DNA of 64,000 bases from Chrysophaeum taylorii (taxonomy: Eukaryota; Sar; Pelagophyceae; Pelagomonadales; Pelagomonadaceae): NCBI GenBank assembly GCA_029834535.1, contig JAQMWT010000122.1, positions 1-64,000 on the forward strand. Direction: 5' to 3'. Under the pieces are notes generated by a model. The model saw only the letters and a program-made list of their open reading frames with translations. It was not told the DNA's origin and searched no databases. A program made the translations under genes and the position numbers. Positions 11,098 through 20,448 of this stretch are shown piece after piece; the stretch's first letter is position 1, and each line of letters opens with the position of its first letter.

Positions 11098-12380
11098 ATG
11101 GCTCGCACAATCCGCCACAACCTTCACAGGGCGATGCGCGCCGTGCGGCGAACTACGGTGGCAAGGCCGCTGCCGAGGGTCCCGGTGCTGAACGGCGCAG
11201 GTGGAGGCGACTTTCCTTCTTGTTGATTGAAGCAATTGAGGAGGACGGCATGGATTTCTCCGTCTTCATTTTCTGGCACATGAGGAAGTTGAGGAAGCTG
11301 CGTGCGGACTACACGGGCTTTCGAATCGCGGCCTTGAAACGTTCGCCGAAGTTCCCTTCCGATGGGGAGCGACGCAAGTACAAGCCTGTGCTCTACGGCG
11401 CCTCGAGCGACTATGGAGCCAACCTGCAGCCGCCGTTGTCCCGCGAGGAGTTCTACTCCCATTTCCGTTTCGAGCCGGAAAGCTTCGCCTCGAAGCTCGT
11501 CCACCATCTCGATCTCGACAGGTTGTTGATGTCGGCGACAGGAGGCGAATACACGGGGGCGAAGCCCTTCTTATATTCCTGAAGCGCTTATGCTACCCGA
11601 GCCGATATGCCGAGTTGCAGAAGTTCTTCCAGCGAAGCAAATCGTACATATCGCATACTTTCAATTGGATGCTCGAGTATCTCTACGAAAACTTTGCTCG
11701 TCCTCTCGTGCAGGAGATCGACTGGGCGCGCATCAAGCCCAAGATGCCCGAGTTCGCCGAGGCCTTCCCGCAAAAGGGTTGCCCTTTCGACACCCTTATC
11801 ATGCTCATCATCGACGGGACCTTCCGCTCCACTTGCCGACCTGATGGGCGTCACAGCCGCCAGCGCTCCATGTACTGCGGCCACAAGGGCCAGCACGGCT
11901 TCAACTACCAAGGCGTCATAGGTCCCGACGACATGATCTTGCAGGCCTGGGGGCCTGCACAAGGCCGAGCGCACGACAACCGAATGCTTCGGGAGTCAGG
12001 TATTGTGGAGGAGTTTCGACGTAGAGCTGTTCTGGACGGGGTCGAGTACATCATGTTCGGCGACCTGGGCTACACGCACAACGACGTCCTCCAAACTCCT
12101 TTCAAGGGCGCCCCCCCCACCGATGATGAAACGCGGTTCAACTATCTCATGGCTCGGATCCGCGTCCCCGTGGAATGGGCTTGCTTTCTTTCGGTGATGT
12201 GCTCCGCAACTTCGCCTTTGTCGACTTCAAGAAAACATCAAGATGGGCCTTCAGCCCTGCGGCAAGTTCTTTCAAGTCGCCACCTTCCTCCGAGACTGCC
12301 ATGTCTGCCTCTACGGCCATGAAACTGCCAACTACTTCGGCTGCCCGCCCCAGATCTCTCGGATTACCTCTTATCTGTGA
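11098..12380 (+). pseudogene. PIF/Harbinger (DDE_Tnp_4) transposase, frame-broken
   Basis: The catalytic residues are all recognisable: the first D in LIIDGTFRSTC, the second D in IMFGDLGY, and the E in RIRVPVEWA, with the expected N-Y-Q-G strand (GQHGFNYQGVIG) between them. The N-terminal half (RKLRADYTG, then SREEFYSHFRFEPESF) resembles the usual helical domain. The reading frame changes near 11220, near 11575 (where FLKRLCYPSRYAELQKFF continues in another frame) and twice after 12180. The tail (GLQPCGKFFQVATFLRDCHV, ending ISRITSYL then TGA at 12378) is in yet another frame. Three to four shifts make this copy inactive as written, unless some are sequencing errors. Confidence 0.75.
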
Positions 12381-12507
12381 GCACCGTCTGAGTATCGCCG
12401 GCAGTGTTCTGTATGGAAAATGGTTTGAGGGACAGCTTCGAGAGGTGATAAGAAGGGAGGTGGAGGGAGGTCTTGTTTGCGGTCTTAGTGGAGAGGGGGG
12501 GGGGGGG

Positions 12508-13362
12508 CTAAGAGTGGGTCTTCTGGTTAAACATTAATATTGCCATCATGAGGTCCAGCTGCTTGGCCTGCACTGCGATTCTGGCCGCTTCGTTCGCTTC
12601 CTTGTCCTTCTGTATTTGAGCATCTTTCTCGATCCGCGCCTTATCCAGTTCAATCCGCTCCTTCTCCATCTCCAACTTCTTTTCTTCGGTCATTGCCTTC
12701 TTTTCGAGGTATTTGGCAAAAGACATGTCGAAATCGCCGTCATCGTCCCCATCCAGGTTCATCACGTCGACCATGGGAGCCACACGCGACCAGGGAACCT
12801 TCGCTCTCTTCTTCTTCGGCTGCCCACGCGACCCGCAATCCCGATCGAATTCGTAGTCGTCGTCGTCGTCGTTCTCCTCCTCGTCGCCAGCGACGTCCCA
12901 AACCTTCTTCTTTGCGCCCATTCGTTGCATGGCGGTGTTCAACGTAGCGTTGCCGATAGACTCGATCTTCTCCTGCTCGGCGGCCCTCTCCTTCCGCTCT
13001 GCGGCCGAGCGGTCTTTATTCTCCTCAGCCTGCCAATGCTGCTCGACAGCCTCGTCCAGCACGCGCTCGTACTCACTCACGTCCTCCTTGTCATTGCTGC
13101 CCGTGTCCTTCGCCTCCGCCTGTTCGGCGACATCCTTGATCCGCTTCTGGATCAACCACTTCATCTTTTTCTCGTACGTCGGCTTGGTAACGCCAATGTT
13201 GGTGGCCTTGGTGAACTCCGCGCACAAGTCCCCCCACATCTTCGTCCTCTCCTTCCTCGCGTTGAACGGGTCGAAGGCTACCCAATTGCGGACGAAGGTC
13301 TCCTTGATCTTCGGGTCCGCCAGGTGGCTGTCGCTGAACGACAGCTTAGACGCGAAGGACAT
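12508..13362 (-). CDS. Myb/SANT-like DNA-binding protein of the Harbinger element
   Basis: An intact 284-residue frame. Residues about 10-75 form a Myb/SANT-like module (KETFVRNWVAFDPFNARK, then KMWGDLCAEFTKATNIGVTK and YEKKMKWLIQK). A highly charged coiled coil with an acidic run (EEENDDDDDYEFD) and a basic patch, QPKKKRAKVPW, that could be a nuclear localisation signal, follows. The C-terminus is a long Lys/Glu helix. Harbinger elements encode such a protein next to the transposase, where it helps nuclear import and end recognition. Here the partner transposase is broken but this frame is open, so it may be a recent loss, sequencing error, or retention by the host. Confidence 0.7.
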   Translation of the reverse strand: MSFASKLSFSDSHLADPKIKETFVRNWVAFDPFNARKERTKMWGDLCAEFTKATNIGVTKPTYEKKMKWLIQKRIKDVAEQAEAKDTGSNDKEDVSEYERVLDEAVEQHWQAEENKDRSAAERKERAAEQEKIESIGNATLNTAMQRMGAKKKVWDVAGDEEENDDDDDYEFDRDCGSRGQPKKKRAKVPWSRVAPMVDVMNLDGDDDGDFDMSFAKYLEKKAMTEEKKLEMEKERIELDKARIEKDAQIQKDKEANEAARIAVQAKQLDLMMAILMFNQKTHS

Positions 13363-13667
13363 CTCAAACCGTATCCCGGCGTAGCCAACTCCCTTTTCAG
13401 CCCGCTTTTGTTGAAGTTATCGAAAACGTCGACACAGAAATCGAAATTTCTGTCCTGACCTTTTCGAAAGACTTGTAGAGCCGTTACATAGCCGTTATAG
13501 AGTCGTTGAATGACCGTTCGTTTTTTTTTTCAGGGTTTCGGCCTTGAATTATTAATAAGAAGAATAATGATGGTGGGGCCCTCTCTCTGGAGCAGCGCTA
13601 AAGCGTTACCCTCATCACTGGCGATGTCGAGCGCTGTCAAGGCCTCGTCGTATTCGTAAGAGAGGGC
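13363..13667. other. Harbinger edge and promoter region of the WDR75-like gene
   Basis: Contains several AGCCGTT/AGTCGTT motifs (13474-13520) and a T-run at 13520-13530, which probably belong to the transposon edge. The last 130 bp must hold the promoter of the gene starting at 13668. No TATA box is obvious. Confidence 0.4.
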
Positions 13668-15941
13668 ATGGTGAAGGAGCGAGACTTGGGCCTGCCGCGG
13701 TTCGAGGCGTCTGTAGCATGCGGAGAATATCTCGTTGGGAGCCACGGCGACGGCCTTTGCAGCGCGTCGTTGCGTCGGGGGGAGCTTGCGTGCTCGATGG
13801 ACGTCGTCGGCGACCCCGTACGGCGCGTCATCGATGTGGCAAAGCTCGACGATGCAACGGTGGTGGCGGCGGGGGTGGACGGAAGCCTGAGCACATGGCG
13901 CGTCGAGCAGGGCAAGTGCGCCGTTGCGGAGCGGTACGAGATTGGCTCGCGTCCGCTGCTCGTCTCGGCTGCCGGCAATCACGAATGCTTCGTGCTTCTC
14001 CTTGGTTTTGGGATGGTGACAAACGGAGGAAAAGACCCCAAGCACCTGGACGGGAAGCAAAAGGAAGGCAACGCCCGGAAGAAGAGGAAGGCTCCGAGCG
14101 ACGTCGTCGTCGAGAAGACGTCCGAGGCGGTGCTCGAGCTCGCGTGCTGGTCGCTCGCGGAAAAGCAACGCGCGTTCGTGGTGGACGCAGGGCTACCACG
14201 ACGGAAGTTCACACCCGTGCGCGACGGCCTCGTCACGGTGCGAGTCGGAGGAACTCGTCGGAAACTTGTTTTCTGCGGCAAGCTCGAGCTGCGCGTCTAC
14301 GCGATCGAAGACGCCTCGAGCGCCAGCAGCAGCAGCAGCAGCAGCAACGCGAGGCTCGAGGCGTCGGCGACGCTTCGCGACTATCCAGCCTGCGCGTTGG
14401 CCGTGTCCGCTGGCAGCGACGACCTCGACTCGGCCTGGATTGCGACGGGTCACGCGAGTGGCGAGATCCGCGTCTGGCACTCGGCGTTTGGTGGTGGTGG
14501 CGTCGACGACGGGGCGCGCGGTCTCGGGCCGTGCCGAATTTTGCACTGGCACGCGACGCGGGTCGGCGCGCTGTGCTCCACCGCCAACTACCTGCTCTCC
14601 GGTGGCGACGAAGCAGTGATGGTGGTCTGGCAGTTCGCTCGCGGCGACAAGGAGTCGAACACCTTTTTGCCCCGTCTGGGAGGGCCTATCGTGTCGATCA
14701 CCGAAGCGTCGCTCGACGACGCGTCGCCCCTCGCTGTCGTGGTCACGGCGGAGAATGCGATCCATGTTATCGCGGTGACCCAGGACTTGGCAAGGGTCTG
14801 GTCTCTTCGCGGTCTCTGCGTGGTGCCCCCGCCGTTGGTGACCTCGAAGAAACCGGGCGGCAGGACGGTCGCCGAGAGGGTTTTCGAGCGCAAGAGGCAA
14901 AAGGTGATGAAGAGGCTCGCGAAGACGAATGGGCTCTCTTCGCGAGAGCCCCGGCGACGTCTCTTCGCGTGCACAGTGGCGACGGAGTCTTCGTCGCGGG
15001 TGGCCGTCAACGCGCGATCTGGATGTCTCGACGTGTTCGATCCGGTCGACGATCGCGTCGTCGCGACGATCGACGTCGTGCCGCATAACCGTGTTCGGTC
15101 TGTCTTGGCAGAGGACCCACGGGAGCCGGTCGTGCTGGTCGCGCGCTTCAGCCCCGACGGCAAGTGGCTCGCGACCCTGGACGCGTGGGTGCCGATGTTT
15201 CCGGGACGCAGAGACTCGAGCCTGATCGGTCTCGTCGACGACGTTAACGTGCAGGAGCTCAAGTTCTGGCGCGACACGGGAGGGTGGGCGGTCGAAGCGA
15301 CCGTTCGCGCGCCGCACGGCAGAGCCGACGTGCGAGACATCGCTTGTTATCATTCGACAACTTCTGTCGGTTTCGCGACGGCTGCCGACGACGGGACCCT
15401 AAAACTCTGGTGCAAGGACAACGACAAGTGGACGTGCACGTTCGCGTCCGGCGCCGAGGATACGGTCGAGGACGGACGGGCTTCAGCTGTCGTCGTCTCT
15501 GGCGACAGCTCGCTCGCGGCCGTGGCCTACGGCGCGAAAGTAGCTCTCTGGAACCTCGAAGAGCGCGCCATTTCTGCAGTTGTCCGGGCGCCCGGCCCGC
15601 CGCTCCGCCTCGCGTTTGGCCCGTGTCTCGAGCTTCTGGGCGCAACTTGTGGTGGCGTTGCCGTCTGGGATCTGCAAGCCTGTGCCGTTGCCTGGACTGT
15701 CAACTGCGACGTAGTCGCCGCCGATATCAACCCGGCCGGCACCGTCGTCGCCGTAGTCCCGAAAACGGCGCGAGCGGTTGTACTCTTCTCGTACGATAAT
15801 CCTCAGCCCGTTTCCTCCGTTCGGATAAGAGGGAAGGAAGATCCGCACGCCCTCGTTTTCTTGCCCGATGACAACCTTCTGGTCTTCAAGTCCAAATACC
15901 TCGTCCACGTCATCCAGCGCGACGAGGTGGTGGCTGACATC

Positions 15942-15976
<35 letters not shown>

Positions 15977-16187
15977 TGACGAGAGGGAACCACCTAGTGC
16001 GTCGAGGACGCCGTTATTCGTCGACGACCATGAAAAACAAGGCCAGGTCCGCGGAGGTATCACTACGCTTCGACATCTGAGCACCCGGCTCCTCGATCCA
16101 AACCCGAGGTGGTCTGCCGACGCCGACGACGCGCCGACGGTCGACCTCATCTTCGATGCCTACCTTCGCTCGCAGTTTCGATTATGA
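13668..16187 (+). CDS. WDR75/UTP17 (Nan1)-like WD40 protein of the small-subunit processome
   Basis: A single exon of 839 aa. In yeast and animals this protein is part of the t-UTP/UTPA complex that binds nascent pre-rRNA and links rRNA transcription to 18S processing in the nucleolus. Diagnostic blocks are GHASGEIRVWH, the LHWHATRVGALCSTANYLLS stretch near residue 300 and GGDEAVMVVWQ, then FLPRLGGPIVSI, all characteristic of the WDR75 propeller. A second set of WD-like blades follows (FSPDGKWLATLD; AADDGTLKLWCKD; GAKVALWNLEERAI). Low-complexity insertions include a poly-Ser run near 220 and ten Gln near residue 765. The length fits the family (about 830-900 aa). Its stop lies 114 bp before the DIS3 start, a same-strand arrangement of two pre-rRNA maturation factors. 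Confidence 0.87.
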
Positions 16188-16301
16188 CCCGCCGTTAGTA
16201 GTAGTAGTAGTAGTAGGAGCAGGGTATGGAGGGAGGGTATTTATTTTCTCTCAGGCGCAAGAGGGACGGACGGGTAGTCAGTCTTAAGTTGAGCAGCCCC
16301 T

Positions 16302-18794
16302 ATGGCTCTGGTGAATCGCTTCTTCCGACCGACGAAGCGCGGGCTGCGCTTCGAAAGCTCCGAAAGGTATGTGCGGTCAGACCTCGAAACTCCGACGGGG
16401 TATGTGGTCGACACGAACGTTGTGCTGCACAACTTTGACGTGGTTTCCGCGCTCGAGAACGTGGTCATCCTTCAGACTGTATTCGAGGAAGTTCAACACC
16501 GAGACCGCGGCGTGTTCCGACGGCTTGCCGGTCTCCTCCCGAAGTGTTCCGTGTTTGCCAACGAGCACTGCGTGATCACCGAGCCCCGTGGAGAAGACGA
16601 TAACGAAGAATCGCCGAACGACAGAAACGATCGCGCTATCAAGCTCGCGGCCGAGCACCTCGAACAGTACGGCGACGTGGTCCTCGTGAGCGACGACAAG
16701 GCGATGGGCGGTGTGTCGACGCGCGCGCTGTGCGAACGGTTGGACAAGCGCGACGGCGGGACGGAGTGGGTCGACCGGCTCGCGGCGCCGGTCGAGCCCG
16801 TCGCGGCGGCGGGCGGCGCCGCCAAGGTGTTCGAACCGCACCTCCCCATGTCCGAGTTACTCGCTGGCGTCGTAAATGGGCTCCTCCATCAAGGCGTGTT
16901 CCGTTGTAAAGTGTGGTGGCGTGGGAGCGTGGAAACGACAACCGCGGGCACCGTTTCGATCGACGGAGCGGAAGCCGCGAATCGCGCGATCGACGGCGAC
17001 GTCGTCGTCGTCGCGCGCGAGGGTCGAGTCGTCGGGATCGTGCGACGGAATTGGCGCAGCTCGTACGCGGGATCTTTTGATGGCGATCTGTTTGTGCCAG
17101 TGGACAAACGTATTCCAAAGATAATCGCGCGCCCGCGGCCGGATCGCGTGCTGGTCGCGATCGACGCGTGGCCGGCCGACTCGCGATACCCGCGCGGCCA
17201 CTACGTCGGGACTTTGGGGGAAGCGGGGGACAAACAGGTGGAAACGGACGTTTTGTTGCACGAACACGACATCGCGGGGAACCAGTTTTCCACGTTGGTT
17301 CTGGCTTGCTTACCGCACGTCGACGAGAAGAATAACTACGCGATCGACGAGGACCTCCTTTGGAAAGAAAATCGCGAAGACTTTCGGGATAAGAGGGTGT
17401 GCTCGATCGACCCCCCCAGTTGCAGGGATATCGACGACGCGCTCCACGTGGATCGATGCGCGGGCGCCACCTTTATCGTTGGCGTCCACATTGCCGACGT
17501 GACGAATTTTGTCAAGCCCGGGACGCCGTTGGACTCGGAAGCCAGAAACCGGGCGACGTCGACGTATCTGGTCGACAGGCGCCTCGACATGCTCCCGGCG
17601 CTTTTGACCGAGCACGTGTGTTCGCTGAAAGCGAACGTCGACCGATTGGCCTTTTCGGCTCTCATAGAGCTCACCGAGGCCGGAGACGTGGTGAGTTCGC
17701 GCTTTTGCAAGTCTGTTATCCGGTCGCGCGCCGCCTTGAGCTATCACGAAGCGCAACTCATGATCGACTCTCAGCAAGGCGGCAACAGCAGCGGCGGCGA
17801 ATTAGCCGAGGACGTCCGACTCCTCGCAAAGCTCGCGAGGGCTCTTCGTGCGAAGCGCATGGCTGCTGGCGCTTTAACCTTAGCATCCCCCGAAGTGAAA
17901 TTTGAACTCTGCAACGAATCCGACTCGCCGACCGACGTCGGAGCTTACGACTTGGTCGAAGCGAACGCGACCGTGGAGGAGTTCATGCTCCTCGCCAACA
18001 TTCAGGTGGCGAGACGAATCCTCCAAGGTGGTGGACCTGCACTCCTCCGCCATCATCCGGCTCCGCCCCCCGAAAACTTTCAGCCTTTAGCCGCCAAGTG
18101 CGGGAGCGCGTTGGGGGTCGAGATCGACGCGACCTCCTCCAAAACCCTCGCCGCGTCTCTCGACGCCGTGCCTCGCCACGCGGATGCCTACTTAGATAAG
18201 CTCGTGCGGATCTGTGCGACGCGATGTATGGCCCCCGCCAAGTATTTTGCGTCCAACGAGAAGACCGACTGGCGCCACTACGGCTTGGCGGCCGACGTCT
18301 ACACGCACTTCACCTCCCCGATTCGTCGCTACGCCGACGTCGTCGTCCACCGACAACTCGAAGCTGTTCTGAGAGGCGACCACGTCGACCCCGGAGGAGA
18401 CGCGGCGCACTTAAATCGAAAGTCCAGAGCAGCGCAGATGGCGGCGCGCGACTCCGTTTCGCTCTATACCAAGCTCTATTTCAAGGAGCGTCCGCAGGAG
18501 AGAATCCAAGCGAGAATTCTCGATTTTCGCGGCGGCGATGAAGCAGCCCTACGCGTCGACGTCCTCTTGCCGAGATACGGAATTGAGGCCACCGTTCCCC
18601 TCCCGGAAACGGCTCGAGTCGACAAAAAGCAGGACGACGTCGTCCTCAGCGTCCTCGACCCCAACCTCCAGGTCTTCGACGCGGTCCACGTCTCGGTTCG
18701 AGTCGTCGGCGATCCCCCGGGTACCCTCGAAGTCCTCCTCGCACCCCCCGAGATGACTGAGAATGCACCACCCCTCGATGATCCTCCTCCTCCC

Positions 18795-18834
<40 letters not shown>

Positions 18835-18935
18835 GTCCTACTGGTGGCCATTCCAGTCAGAAACGCCACAACCTACGGGGCGTCTTGCAGCGCCTCAAGA
18901 GGCAGCGTCTCGACGTGCCGAAGGGCGAGTCCTAG
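16302..18935 (+). CDS. DIS3: DIS3/Rrp44 catalytic subunit of the RNA exosome
   Basis: A single exon of 877 aa. The order is N-terminal PIN endonuclease, cold-shock/S1-like modules, RNB 3'-5' exonuclease, then a C-terminal S1 region. PIN blocks are YVVDTNVVLHNFDVV and NDRNDRAIKLAAEHL, with VVLVSDDKA for the later acidic residue. The RNB active site is CSIDPPSCRDIDDALH, carrying the aspartate cluster. HYGLAADVYTHFTSPIRRYADV is the conserved RNB end. The usual CR3 cysteine segment between the YLRDDI-type block and the PIN start is missing: YVRSDLETPTG runs straight into the PIN domain. The tail carries about 13 consecutive Asp (GAT repeat, near 18797-18830). The start at 16302 gives the family's FFRPTKRG-type N-terminus. 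Confidence 0.92.
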
Positions 18936-20448
18936 TATGGCAGTCTGTTCCTCTACGATATATATCCCCTAACTCTTTGCGCGGTTTATATAAATGTCGC
19001 AGCACCTCGCGCAGATTTAATTTTAGAAAAGGCGGGCGTCCCCTCCTGCATTTCTGGGAACATGATGAGTCCCCGCGCCGAGGTTATTATTAAAACGACG
19101 GGTGTCGCTCCTACGGTAGGTTCTGGCGGCGGTTTCGTCTGATACATTCTCAGTTGTATCAACGGGACGCGGGTGTTCTCAGAATGAGGACTGCCGTAAA
19201 AAAAACAAACAAACCCACCAACCAACCAACCAACCAACCAACCAACAGTGGAGGATGCGTGCCACAATGATGGTAGTCTTTAAAAACTGACGATTGCCCG
19301 TCAACCAACATCTTGGGCCGGAAGGCGTGAATGCGGGGTGCGTCCGTGAGTCGAACAACTTGATATCACCTAATAACTCCAGACTACCGAACTATAGCCG
19401 ACATGCCGACCGGGCTAGGGGAAAAAAAAATTATGGTAGAGAGAGTGTTGTTTTACCCAAATCCGCGCAGGTTGCTGGCTTTCCTCCTAGTAGAGGCGGC
19501 GAAATTGGCGTTATTATTAGACGCAAGCTGCGAAGTCCGCGTTTAGGTTATAAGAACGTCAAGAAGAAGGCAGGAGGAGGTTTATGTGGACGTGCCCCCC
19601 CCCCACCAGGCATTTTTGACGTCGTCCTCGGCGGCGCTTAATAAATACTGATGGCGTTTCTGCTTCCCGCGCATCCAGCCGCCATCCAGGTCGTAGTGTC
19701 CGATGGTCGATTCCCGAGAAGGCTAGGTGTAGGAAGGAGGGGGCGCATAACAAGCGCGCGGAGGGTGCACCCCCCCCCCCTCCGAAAGGACTAAGTTATG
19801 CCGCTGCTAAAAAATACTGTTAGTATTATTTATTATCCGACGCCTGCGATTCGCCGGGTCCTGCTGATCACAAAACCGAAGGGAAGGTGCGATGCCACAC
19901 ACATAGTGTTAGTGATGGCGCAGATATTTTTTTTACTCTCGAGAACTCGACAACGTGTAGCAGCTGCTGCTCCTCAAAGCAAAAAGATAAACGCGAGTCC
20001 CCAGGCCAACTACTTTTTCGTGCAGCTCTGCTTGGCCCCCATCTTCACTAGACGAGGGCAGGCGTTTGCCGCCGCCGCCGCCGCCTGGCCGTAGAAGAAA
20101 GAAGGCCAAAAGAAGAAGAAGAAAGTGTCGGCCGGTCGGGTGGATGCTCGCACTTTCGTTACTATTGTTCCCAGTCGTGTGTCGAAGAAGGATGTTTTTA
20201 TATGGCACACAACACGGTGCGTGCTCGGTTAGACGATGATGTGAGAACGGAATCATCGGCGCAAGCGGCTCGCGGTCGTCGGGCTCGAGGCGCGTCTCAC
20301 AAAAAACAGAGAAAACGCACGGGAGTCCTCCGGAGAAAGTGGAGGTTTTGGCGGAGCGGGGAAGATCACGGTGGTGGTGGTGTCGAAGACGTCGTCGTCC
20401 GAAGAGAAGAATAGGAAATAATCGTCGAGCACGACGAGAAGACGCGGT
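18936..20448. other. Convergent intergenic region, simple repeats only
   Basis: This 1.5-kb gap lies between two convergent genes and should hold both 3' ends. It contains an (ACCA)n tract near 19206-19245, A-runs near 19200 and 19422, C-runs near 19598 and 19770, and GAAGAA runs near 20110. Open frames here are short and low complexity. I see no gene or RNA. Confidence 0.5.

Larger units (their letters stand above)
11018..13540. mobile_element. PIF/Harbinger-type DNA transposon, decayed
   Basis: The region holds the two proteins typical of PIF/Harbinger elements: a DDE_Tnp_4 transposase on the plus strand and a Myb/SANT-like protein on the minus strand, tail to tail. Direct-orientation AGCCGTT-type motifs occur near both edges (GTAGAGCCGTTTGTAGTCC near 11018, TGTAGAGCCGTTACATAGCC near 13474). 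I could not identify true terminal inverted repeats or the 3-bp target duplication, so the outer limits are approximate. Confidence 0.65.

Noticed and set aside
14193-15353. Long minus-strand frames inside WDR75 and DIS3
   Set aside because: Both regions have strong domain matches on the plus strand; the antisense frames have no recognisable motifs.
18986-19267. Minus-strand frame beginning with a Gly/Trp/Leu repeat
   Set aside because: The repeat is the translation of an (ACCA)n microsatellite, and the rest has no recognisable feature.
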